The translations under genes and the position numbers were made by a program. From Nitrospirota bacterium (GTDB taxonomy: Bacteria > NPL-UPA2 > JAGMAN01): 20,658 bases of DNA. The notes under the pieces are model-generated. The model searched no databases, was not told the origin of the DNA, and worked only from the letters and a program-made list of their open reading frames with translations. The DNA lies in the NCBI GenBank assembly GCA_030605915.1, contig JAUWHM010000164.1:1-20658 (forward strand), in the 5' to 3' direction. Of the stretch, positions 14,372 through 20,504 are shown in pieces. The number at the start of each line of letters is the position of its first letter. Position 1 is the stretch's first letter.

Positions 14372-14392
14372 AATAGTGCACGAGCGAAGCGA

Positions 14393-15472
14393 GTGCCTAT
14401 TTTGAGCTTGCTATTCTTTGTTATTTTGTCTGGTTGTGCCCGGGCACCGGTTAAGATAAAGAAAGAGACAACCTTGCCTCCGGTTAAGATAGAGAAAGAG
14501 ACCGCTCTTCCTGAAGAGATGTCCTCCATAGGCAACAGCAGGGCCTATGCCCATTATCTCATGGGTCTGATCTACGATAATCAAGGGAAATTGGAGGAAG
14601 CCCTTGGGGAGTATGAGAAGGCCCTCGAGTTCGATCCCCACTCCTCCACCATACTTATTAGCCTGGGAAAGTACTACTTGCGCCGGGGGATGGTAGATGA
14701 ATCTCGGCAGAAGCTGCGCCAGGCGGTGCAGTTTGATCCAGATAATGAAGATGCTCATCTTCTCTTAGCTCTCATCTGTGAACTGCAGGAGGACATAGAG
14801 GGAGCCGCTAAGCACTATGAAGATGTTCTACGCCTGACGCCCCAGGATGTGGATACTTACCACCGCTTGATAGCTCTTCGTTTGCTCTTATCTGCCATTT
14901 ACGAAGAGGCTGGTAAATTAAAAGAGGCCTGTAGTCAGTTAAAGGAGGCCCTCCGGGCCGATCCAGATAATGACCTTGCTCACTTCTACCTGGGAGCTAA
15001 CCTGGATAAGCAGAGTAGAATGGAGGAAGCCATCTCAGAACTTAAGAAAGCCATCCAGCTGAACCCCAAGAATGCAGAAGCCCTAAACTATCTTGGCTAC
15101 CTTTATGCTGATAAGGGAATCAACTTAGGTAAGTCTATCCAGTTAATAAAGAGGGCCCTGGAGCTAAAGCCAGACAGTGGCTATATCGTGGATAGCTTAG
15201 GTTGGGCTTATTTTAAAAAGGGGATGATTGAAGAAGCCTTAGCCGAGCTGCAGAGAGCAGTGGAGTTGACCAAAGCTAATGACGAAGACGACCCCATCAT
15301 TCGTGACCACTTAGGAGATGCTTACCTCAGGAAAGGGATGGTAAGAGAGGCCATCGAGCAGTGGGAAAAGTCCCTGGAATTGGACTCAGCTAACCAGGAA
15401 GTAAAGACTAAACTAAAGAGGGCAAGAGAAAGTCTTGAAGCATCGGAATTTGAAAATTCCGATGCGGATTAG
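14393..15472 (+). CDS. TPR-repeat lipoprotein
   Basis: 359 residues if started at the GTG at 14393. This start gives a short lipoprotein signal, MPILSLLFFVILSGC, with lipobox LSGC. An ATG at 14291 also opens the frame, but the 34 extra residues are only the translated intergenic repeat and would put the signal in the middle. Seven to eight tetratricopeptide repeats follow, for example LMGLIYDNQGKLEEALGEYE and LNYLGYLYADKG, with the usual Gly/Ala/Pro pattern and DPxN-type turns. TPR lipoproteins serve as scaffolds at the membrane for envelope or secretion complexes; the partner is unknown. The last codons form one arm of a hairpin. Confidence 0.85.
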   Translation: MPILSLLFFVILSGCARAPVKIKKETTLPPVKIEKETALPEEMSSIGNSRAYAHYLMGLIYDNQGKLEEALGEYEKALEFDPHSSTILISLGKYYLRRGMVDESRQKLRQAVQFDPDNEDAHLLLALICELQEDIEGAAKHYEDVLRLTPQDVDTYHRLIALRLLLSAIYEEAGKLKEACSQLKEALRADPDNDLAHFYLGANLDKQSRMEEAISELKKAIQLNPKNAEALNYLGYLYADKGINLGKSIQLIKRALELKPDSGYIVDSLGWAYFKKGMIEEALAELQRAVELTKANDEDDPIIRDHLGDAYLRKGMVREAIEQWEKSLELDSANQEVKTKLKRARESLEASEFENSDAD

Positions 15473-15557
15473 GGGGTGTGCGGGGGAAACAATCTGGTTT
15501 CCCCAGCGGGGTGACAGGCGAGTCCGAAGGACACGCCGCCCGAGGGGCGGAGCCCCT
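15440..15557. repeat. Array of four hairpins between the TPR gene and ispE
   Basis: Stem 1: GCATCGGAATT (15440-15450) with AATTCCGATGC (15455-15465), inside the TPR gene's last codons. Stem 2: GGGGAAAC (15483-15490) with GTTTCCCC (15497-15504). Stem 3: GGCG-a-GTCC with GGAC-a-CGCC, loop GAA (15517-15537). Stem 4: AGGGGC with GCCCCT, loop GGA (15543-15557). Stem 1 or 2 could end transcription, but no U-run follows either. Confidence 0.75.
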
Positions 15558-15585
15558 AGGGAAGGAATGAGCGAAGCGAATTATC

Positions 15586-16458
15586 TTGAATGAAGTGAAG
15601 GTTATCTCTCCGGCCAAGGTGAACCTATATCTAAATGTCCTGGCTAAAAGGAGAGATGGCTACCATGAAATAGAGACCATAATTCAGACTATAGGCCTGT
15701 GCGATGAAGTTACCTTGAGAGAAAGGGAGAAAGGAATAGAAGTCTCTTGCCAGAAGGAGGAAGTGCCTGAGGGAAAAGGAAATTTAGCCTATCGGGCGGC
15801 TCAGCTTATCCTTCAGGAAACTAAGCTAAGCAAAGGCGTAGAGATCGAGATTGAAAAAAATATTCCACCTGCGGCTGGACTGGGTGGAGGGTCGAGTAAC
15901 GCCGGGGCCACCTTGGTGGGACTGAATAAACTGTGGAATTTAAATCTACCTAAAAGAACACTTATCAAGTTAGCCAAACGGTTAGGAATGGATGTTCCCT
16001 TCTTCATCCAGGGAGGAAGAGCCATAGGTAGGGGGAAGGGGGATGAACTCACTCCCTTGAAAGGGTGGTCACCGTTCTGGCTTATCTTGGTTATCCCTGA
16101 ATTCAACGTGTCAACTAAATGGGCCTACCAAAGTTTGAAATTAGGCTTGACAAAAAGAGAAAGTCAGATTAAAATAGCCTTGAAGCATTTAGAGAGGGGA
16201 GATTTGAGCTTGGTTCTCTATAATAAATTTGAGGAGGTGATAGAGAAGAAATACCCTTGGTTGAAGATGATTAAGGAGAAACTCAAATCTCTGGGGATGA
16301 CTTCTGCCTCGATGTCTGGCAGCGGCGGAGCTGTGTTTGGTATTGCTCGCTCGCGGCAAAAGGCAGAGAAAATAGGAGAGGTAATCAAGCAAGAGGAGAA
16401 GGAGGTCTATGTAGCAAAGACTTTGAAGGGTGGAGTGAGTGTGGTCAGTTGGAATTAA
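15586..16458 (+). CDS. ispE: 4-diphosphocytidyl-2-C-methyl-D-erythritol kinase
   Basis: IspE phosphorylates CDP-methylerythritol in the non-mevalonate isoprenoid pathway. The 290-residue GHMP kinase shows SPAKVNLYLNVLAKRRDGYH at the N-terminus, the ATP-binding glycine motif PPAAGLGGGSSNAGA near 90-105, and ASMSGSGGAVFG near 245-256. The start is not settled: TTG at 15586 fits the N-terminus, while GTG at 15595 would shorten it by three residues; neither has a good SD. A hairpin array separates it from the upstream TPR gene. SpoVG follows after about 40 bases, a neighbour relation common for ispE. The family call is firm. Confidence 0.94.
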   Translation: MNEVKVISPAKVNLYLNVLAKRRDGYHEIETIIQTIGLCDEVTLREREKGIEVSCQKEEVPEGKGNLAYRAAQLILQETKLSKGVEIEIEKNIPPAAGLGGGSSNAGATLVGLNKLWNLNLPKRTLIKLAKRLGMDVPFFIQGGRAIGRGKGDELTPLKGWSPFWLILVIPEFNVSTKWAYQSLKLGLTKRESQIKIALKHLERGDLSLVLYNKFEEVIEKKYPWLKMIKEKLKSLGMTSASMSGSGGAVFGIARSRQKAEKIGEVIKQEEKEVYVAKTLKGGVSVVSWN

Positions 16459-16501
16459 AGGAGCAAAGTTGAAAGCGGTAGAGACTGTGGAGGTAGCTTA
16501 A

Positions 16502-16894
16502 GTGGAAATCACAGAGGTTAGAGTTCGGTTAAGGGACGAAGGAGATAGAAAGTTAAAGGCCTTCGCTACCATAACCTTTGACCATGAGTTTGTGGTGCGC
16601 GATGTAAAGGTAATTGAGGGCAGGAAAGGACTTTTCGTGGCTATGCCCAGCCGAAGGCTGCGGGAAAGCTGCCCGGGATGTCACTTCGGCAACGAGATAA
16701 GAAGCAAGTTCTGTAGCCAGTGCGGGCGCCAATTGGAGCCTCCTCCTCGGCCAGTAGGTCAGGCGGAGGGGACGAAGAGCGAACACCGCGACCTGGCTCA
16801 TCCGATTACCTCTCAAGCCAGAGAGTATATTCAGAGCAAAGTACTGGAAGCCTATGAGGCAGAGAAGAATAAAGCCCCTTCATTAGGTTACTGA
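16502..16894 (+). CDS. spoVG: SpoVG-family RNA/DNA-binding protein with an inserted zinc ribbon
   Basis: 130 residues. The N-terminal SpoVG half (1-52, including FATITFDHEFVVRDVKVIEG and GLFVAMPSRR) and the C-terminal part (HRDLAHPITSQAREYIQSKV, 95-114) match SpoVG, but between them lies a 42-residue insert with CPGC and CSQC, Cys57/60/71/74, a zinc-ribbon pattern. In ordinary SpoVG, PSKR runs almost directly into the DIAHPI segment. SpoVG binds nucleic acids and acts as a regulator in Firmicutes; here the ribbon may add a second binding surface. The start is GTG with GGAGGT about 6-8 bases upstream. It is co-directional with ispE. Confidence 0.88.
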   Translation: MEITEVRVRLRDEGDRKLKAFATITFDHEFVVRDVKVIEGRKGLFVAMPSRRLRESCPGCHFGNEIRSKFCSQCGRQLEPPPRPVGQAEGTKSEHRDLAHPITSQAREYIQSKVLEAYEAEKNKAPSLGY

Positions 16895-16895
16895 A

Positions 16896-16909
16896 ATGCC
16901 TGATGGCAT
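16896..16909. repeat. Small palindrome just after the spoVG stop
   Basis: ATGCC (16896-16900) and GGCAT (16905-16909) form a 5-bp stem with a TGAT loop. An ATG in it opens a 10-codon frame that stops at 16926-16928, one frame away from the DUF5678-like sequence that follows. Confidence 0.4.
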
Positions 16910-16942
16910 AAACTCAAAATTCCAATAATACTAAATCCCAAA

Positions 16943-17131
16943 AAATACCGGGGGCGGTGGATTGCTCTACCAAAACTTGGGGCAAAGCCAATTGCCCACG
17001 GTAAAAGCCTCCGGGAGGTTCTTAGTAAGTCGAAGAGGAAAGGCATAGCCCACCCAATAATAACCAGAGTTCCCAAATCTGCTTACAGTTACCTTCCTAT
17101 GACAGCTGAAAGGTCGTCGAATCTCTCATGA
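16943..17131 (+). pseudogene. DUF5678-like small protein frame lacking a start codon
   Basis: The frame from 16904 to the TGA at 17129-17131 is open and, from 16943, reads KYRGRWIALPKLGAKPIAHG, then SLREVLSKSRGKAIAHPIIT and RVPKSAYSYLPM. This matches the DUF5678 pattern: Y-R/K-G-K/R-W-V/I-A, a V/I-A-H/S-G turn, a helix with L..VL, then G...P.I..VP. No ATG, GTG or TTG lies in frame between the upstream stop (16901-16903) and the domain. Either the gene lost its beginning by a one-base shift after the ATG at 16896, or it uses a rare start such as ATT. The function of the family is unknown. Confidence 0.55.
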
Positions 17132-17138
17132 CAATATT

Positions 17139-17205
17139 TTTTCTGTAAGGTTTGCACTATAATCTGTGGATGCAGGTAAAGATGTTATTTTAGTGTTACA
17201 GAAAA
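17139..17205 (+). promoter_or_regulatory. Ten-bp inverted repeat bracketing a -10 box before the aldolase gene
   Basis: TTTTCTGTAA (17139-17148) and TTACAGAAAA (17196-17205) are perfect inverted copies 47 bases apart. TATAAT at 17158-17163 lies between them; no clear -35 is seen. The arms could be two half-sites for a looping repressor or fold in the leader RNA. The aldolase SD AGGAGGAG follows close to the ATG. Confidence 0.55.
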
Positions 17206-17232
17206 TGTGTAAAAAAGAATAGGAGGAGAGAA

Positions 17233-18306
17233 ATGGCAGTTTATGCAAGATATAAGGATGGAGTGGAAGTAGATGAAAAATTGTTTGGGGTTTTAGCAAA
17301 ATATGCTCCTGATGGAGTAATGGATGTTTTCGCTTCTGACCAGCACAATTCTTACCTGAAACTGACAAATACTTTTTTCAAACATATCGGAGAGAGTAGA
17401 GAAGCAACAGATGACGATGTAAAGGAGGTATGCCGGCGCTTTGCCAGATGTTTACGGGGAGAAACAACGGCCGCCTTATTTAACCACCTGGCCTTTTTGA
17501 GTCCCGGCTTTAAGGAACTTTTAGGGGAAAAGGTGCTTTTGATTGGAAGACTTGAAGATACAAATGCTACTGTGGTAGATAATGGAAGGGGGAAGCTGGC
17601 CCGGCTGGCAGTCGAGCCAGAGGAAGTGGCCGACAAAGTTGATGCTTTTAAGACGCTTGTTTTCTTAAATCCAGAGCATAAAGAAAGCTGGGAGAAGAAT
17701 AAAGAATGGCTGAGGGATGTTTTTGAAAGATGTCAAAAATTAGGTAAGCCTTTATATAATGAGACTTTGCTTCTTGAGGAGCCGGGTGAGGGAAAGGCTG
17801 ATAAGGCAAGAAAATTGCCGGAGGCTCTCGTTAAGATAGCAGAAGATTTCGGCCCCTATGGCCATTTTTACAAAACGCAGGTCCCTGTTCTCTGGGCAGA
17901 AGATGGCCAGAAGATTGCAAGAATTTCCAGTCCCGATGTTATAAGGAAGACTGCGGCTGAAATGGAAAAGATTTCTCCAAGGCCACTGCTACTCTTAAGT
18001 GCCGCTGTTGATTTTGAACAATATTCAGTCCAATATGGTGCTGCCTGTGACCTTGTTTCAGGCCCGATGTGTGGCCGGGCATATTTCAAAGAGGCATTCA
18101 GTGATTCTCAAACAAAGGACTGGGATAGCCTGGGAGAATCTTTCAAAAGAATTGCCCTTCCAAGAATAAGGCAGATAAGAACGCTGTCTAAAGTTATGGC
18201 CAAAAGCTGGTGGTATAAGTTTGAATGGATAAGCGAGGAAGCAAAGCGTTTAATCAGCGAATCAAGGGAAATAAAGTCTGGGCTAAGGGGTGATTTTGGG
18301 TATTGA
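17233..18306 (+). CDS. LacD-type class I aldolase (tagatose-bisphosphate aldolase family)
   Basis: 357 residues. The pattern follows LacD: MDVFASDQHNSYLKL near 30-44 (the FAxDQR-type start), KVLLIGRLEDTN at 100-111, GKPLYNETLLLE with Glu177 in the place of the LacD catalytic Glu, HFYKTQVPV with Lys214 as candidate Schiff-base lysine, and PLLLLSAAVDFEQY with GPMCGRAYFKEA near the end. LacD cleaves tagatose-1,6-bisphosphate to DHAP and glyceraldehyde-3-phosphate; related members (YihT) cut sulfofructose phosphate. The substrate here is unknown, and this member is somewhat longer than typical LacD (about 325). The gene has its own leader with an inverted repeat and a strong SD. No other sugar-catabolic gene is nearby. 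Confidence 0.78.
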   Translation: MAVYARYKDGVEVDEKLFGVLAKYAPDGVMDVFASDQHNSYLKLTNTFFKHIGESREATDDDVKEVCRRFARCLRGETTAALFNHLAFLSPGFKELLGEKVLLIGRLEDTNATVVDNGRGKLARLAVEPEEVADKVDAFKTLVFLNPEHKESWEKNKEWLRDVFERCQKLGKPLYNETLLLEEPGEGKADKARKLPEALVKIAEDFGPYGHFYKTQVPVLWAEDGQKIARISSPDVIRKTAAEMEKISPRPLLLLSAAVDFEQYSVQYGAACDLVSGPMCGRAYFKEAFSDSQTKDWDSLGESFKRIALPRIRQIRTLSKVMAKSWWYKFEWISEEAKRLISESREIKSGLRGDFGY

Positions 18307-18314
18307 AAAGTCAC

Positions 18315-18548
18315 AACAGGGACTCCTATAAAAACGGCATAAAAATGCAATTTTAGAAATGCAACTATTTGCAAAACAAAGCGTTATGGCAAACAAAGAA
18401 TTTAAAAATAAAGCTAACAGTTTAAAACTTGAGATTTAATGAAAGTGATCGGAGGACATTGGATGGGCAACGAATTTGGATGGGGGTTGAGGGTCAAAAT
18501 GTCAACTTTTAAACTCGCAACTTATCTCCAGCATAAGGAGTCCCTGTT
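18315..18548. repeat. 234-bp element with nested inverted repeats (MITE or structured RNA candidate)
   Basis: The ends are a perfect 13-bp inverted repeat, AACAGGGACTCCT (18315-18327) and AGGAGTCCCTGTT (18536-18548). Nested inside is AGTTTAAAACTTGA (18419-18432) against TCAACTTTTAAACT (18502-18515), 13 of 14 matching. The inner loop has TTGGATGGG twice. No transposase fragment is recognised and no target-site duplication is obvious. The two short ORFs inside (17 and 36 codons) look accidental. Confidence 0.6.
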
Positions 18549-18597
18549 TTAAAGGAAAATTAGAGGCTGTAGCATATTAGTCGGGATAATTTAACAT

Positions 18598-18626
18598 TTG
18601 CAATCCAGTGTCCAACATGATAAAAT
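18598..18626 (+). promoter_or_regulatory. Promoter of tRNA-Gln
   Basis: TTGCAA (18598-18603) and TAAAAT (18621-18626) are 17 bases apart, and TGA precedes the -10, making it an extended -10. Transcription would start near 18633, about 14 bases before the tRNA. Confidence 0.6.
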
Positions 18627-18646
18627 TTCTCTACAAAATCAGGAAT

Positions 18647-18720
18647 TGGGGGATCGTCTAGTGGTAGGACGATGGACTCTGGATCCATTAGCGGAGGTTC
18701 GACCCCTCCTCCCCCAGCCA
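18647..18720 (+). tRNA. tRNA-Gln (anticodon CTG)
   Basis: A 74-base cloverleaf with encoded CCA. The acceptor stem TGGGGGA (18647-18653) pairs with TCCCCCA (18710-18716), followed by G73 and CCA. The anticodon stem ATGGA/TCCAT (18672-18676, 18684-18688) encloses loop CTCTGGA with anticodon CTG at 18679-18681, reading CAG codons. The T arm GGAGG-TTCGACC-CCTCC is perfect. The D loop has the invariant AGTGGTAGG. It reads like a functional single-copy gene with its own promoter. Confidence 0.97.
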
Positions 18721-18767
18721 ATTAGGGGATAAGGCAGTTTTTTGAAATAGAAAAGAAAAATCGGGGC

Positions 18768-18834
18768 GACCGCCTTCGGCGGTCTTAAAGGAAGAAGATT
18801 TGATTTTGCGAGTTTGTCCCGACGAAGTCGGGAC
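18768..18834. repeat. Two GAA/TTC-triloop hairpins after the tRNA
   Basis: GACCGCC-TTC-GGCGGTC (18768-18784) is a perfect 7-bp stem. GTCCCGAC-GAA-GTCGGGAC (18816-18834) is a perfect 8-bp stem. A third, CCGCG/CGCGG, lies at 18907-18924. The surrounding 18721-18951 is AT-rich and holds no gene that I can support. Confidence 0.7.
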
Positions 18835-18951
18835 TGAAAAGGTGCTTTTTGAAATAAAATTAAAAGGTTTTCGGAAAGAAAAAGAAAGGTTTTTGTCTGT
18901 ACCAAACCGCGAAAACTCGCGCGGCTGAATTAGAAAAGGGCACACAATCCT

Positions 18952-19491
18952 GTGCTAAATGAAATCTGGAAGAGAATGGAAGGATTAGATGGTGCTCAAA
19001 GAATTATCTTCAAGCATTTTATCGTTTCGGCTGGGTTTATTATCGAGGACATAATGGGAATGGGACAGAAGAAGCAATCGATTATTCGAATCGATTGCAA
19101 GACGATTAACTCGGAAGGATTTTATCAGCTTTATTCAGTTTTGATTAGTTATTTCTCATTTGTTTTTGGCGTCATAAATCGAGACTTAAGAGAAGCTGTT
19201 AAGAATACAGCAGCTGAGGTAACAGACAGACCCCAGACGATCCAAGAAATCTCTAAAAAACTTACTAAACACTATTCAAAAAGCACAGGTGAAATCAAGT
19301 TAAATGTGCTTGGAGGTCAGGTCTGGGACGAAATTGCGGAGATAACCAAATATGGCGACAGAAACAATCCTGGCAAGCTTATCTATTTTATCCAAGTGTC
19401 AGGAGAAGCTCTTAAGGAAGCACTTAAGAGAATTAACGCTGACCTGAACGGAGGCCGTCCCGACAAACGCATCTATCCCAAACAAATATAA
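18952..19491 (+). CDS. Hypothetical protein (179 aa)
   Basis: 179 residues, mostly helical, without signal peptide. A hydrophobic stretch (EGFYQLYSVLISYFSFVFGV) at about 55-74 could be a membrane or core helix. The C-terminal half is charged, with a Gly-rich turn near DLNGGRPDKRI. The start is uncertain: GTG at 18952, preceded at some distance by AAAGGG, or ATG at 18976 with GGAAGAG close before it. No family is recognised. Base composition is AT-richer than the operons to the left, consistent with an accessory gene. The adjoining gene on the minus strand is convergent. Confidence 0.55.
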   Translation: MLNEIWKRMEGLDGAQRIIFKHFIVSAGFIIEDIMGMGQKKQSIIRIDCKTINSEGFYQLYSVLISYFSFVFGVINRDLREAVKNTAAEVTDRPQTIQEISKKLTKHYSKSTGEIKLNVLGGQVWDEIAEITKYGDRNNPGKLIYFIQVSGEALKEALKRINADLNGGRPDKRIYPKQI

Positions 19492-19569
19492 TTCCATGTG
19501 CAGACACAGGGAAGCTGGAGCCCCTCTTACCCAGATTGCTATAAAAATTTCCTTAGAATCCCGCTGACA

Positions 19570-20196
19570 TCATTCCTCAAATACAACCTCGTAATCTTTT
19601 TGTATGTTCTCAAAAATATCAAATAGGATTTTAATAAGTTCGCCGATGTAAAGGCTGAGTTTCAGTCTAAACATTCCCAAATCTTTGACGAAGTCTAATT
19701 CTTTTTCCGTAAGGTTCTCAACAAAAGTCAAAACTAAAGAAGAGAAAGCCACTGTATTCTCAATCTTCTTTTCGAGAACCTCCCAATCATCTTTCATTAC
19801 CCTATAGTATTGAGCATACCTAAGGCTCAATGCCTTGTGAACATTAATAAGGTCTTCAGGGGGCGGACAGAGTTCTGGTTTGGGACTATATGTGCAATTG
19901 TGAACAACATCAAGAATCCGTTTGACTTTCTCATTACCCAGATATGCGAACTTTCTCTGCAGGCAGTAAGTTATCAGAAACATAAATAAATAAAAACATT
20001 CCCACTCAAGTTGTCTTTCCGCCACTTTAATTTGTTCTTGATCATCATTGAAAATCGTTTTACCCCTTGCATTACGAAACAAGCCGCCCTCTTTCACGAA
20101 TCCTTTTATTTGGTCAAATGCTATTTTATTATTGATAATTTCATCATACATAACACGACCTACAGCTTTATAGCTCATTCTCTCCTTGCTAAACAT
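19570..20196 (-). CDS. Hypothetical alpha-helical protein (208 aa)
   Basis: 208 residues from the ATG at 20196; a GTG at 20223 would add nine residues but has no SD, whereas GAGG lies about 8 bases before this ATG. The sequence is nearly all helical: a hydrophobic stretch WECFYLFMFLITYCLQRKF near 65-83, then a Cys-containing loop (NCTYSPKPELCPPPEDLINV), then long amphipathic helices ending in acidic residues. No known domain is recognised. It is AT-rich and convergent with the hypothetical gene to its left. A small frame on the same strand lies 54 bases upstream and may be co-transcribed. Confidence 0.6.
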   Translation of the reverse strand: MFSKERMSYKAVGRVMYDEIINNKIAFDQIKGFVKEGGLFRNARGKTIFNDDQEQIKVAERQLEWECFYLFMFLITYCLQRKFAYLGNEKVKRILDVVHNCTYSPKPELCPPPEDLINVHKALSLRYAQYYRVMKDDWEVLEKKIENTVAFSSLVLTFVENLTEKELDFVKDLGMFRLKLSLYIGELIKILFDIFENIQKDYEVVFEE

Positions 20197-20250
20197 TTTC
20201 CTAACCTCACCATAATTATACACGTAAAAGGCTTTATTGGCAATTGAAAC

Positions 20251-20424
20251 CTATATTGAGTGTGGGGGCAAGACTCGGCTTGCCCGCCGAAGGTTTTCAA
20301 GAATCTCATTAGTTGTTTCCATAAGTTCCCCCTGTTCTATAAAAACTCTGCATTTTTCAGCACAAAGGTTTAAAGTGGGTTTCCCTAAAAACTCTTGCTT
20401 TCCTTCTACTGATAATTTTCTCAT
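20251..20424 (-). CDS. Possible small protein (57 aa)
   Basis: An ATG-to-TAG frame on the minus strand: MRKLSVEGKQEFLGKPTLNL, then CAEKCRVFIEQGELMETTNE and a basic tail. It has two Cys four residues apart and a helical second half. The SD is weak. The C-terminal codons run through a perfect palindrome, GGGCAAG (20266-20272) with CTTGCCC (20279-20285), so the end may be structurally constrained DNA and not protein sequence. It is divergent from the AlbA_2 gene. Support is limited. Confidence 0.4.
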   Translation of the reverse strand: MRKLSVEGKQEFLGKPTLNLCAEKCRVFIEQGELMETTNEILENLRRASRVLPPHSI

Positions 20425-20504
20425 TGTATTTTAGTTTCTCTGCAAATAAGAAAACCTTGAAATTCCAAATTCAGCTTTTAAATCTTTACAAATATGCTAT
20501 AATA

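Noticed and set aside
14101..14535. Minus-strand open frame of 144 codons across the hisG-TPR junction
   Set aside because: It runs through the intergenic repeat and opposes two clear genes; no domain.
18460..18500. G-quadruplex in the inner loop of the nested-repeat element
   Set aside because: Only three runs of three or more G are present, separated by long loops; four regular runs are lacking.
18436..18550. 36-codon frame inside the nested-repeat element
   Set aside because: Its end is the terminal inverted repeat, it has no conserved pattern, and the DNA symmetry explains the sequence better than coding does.
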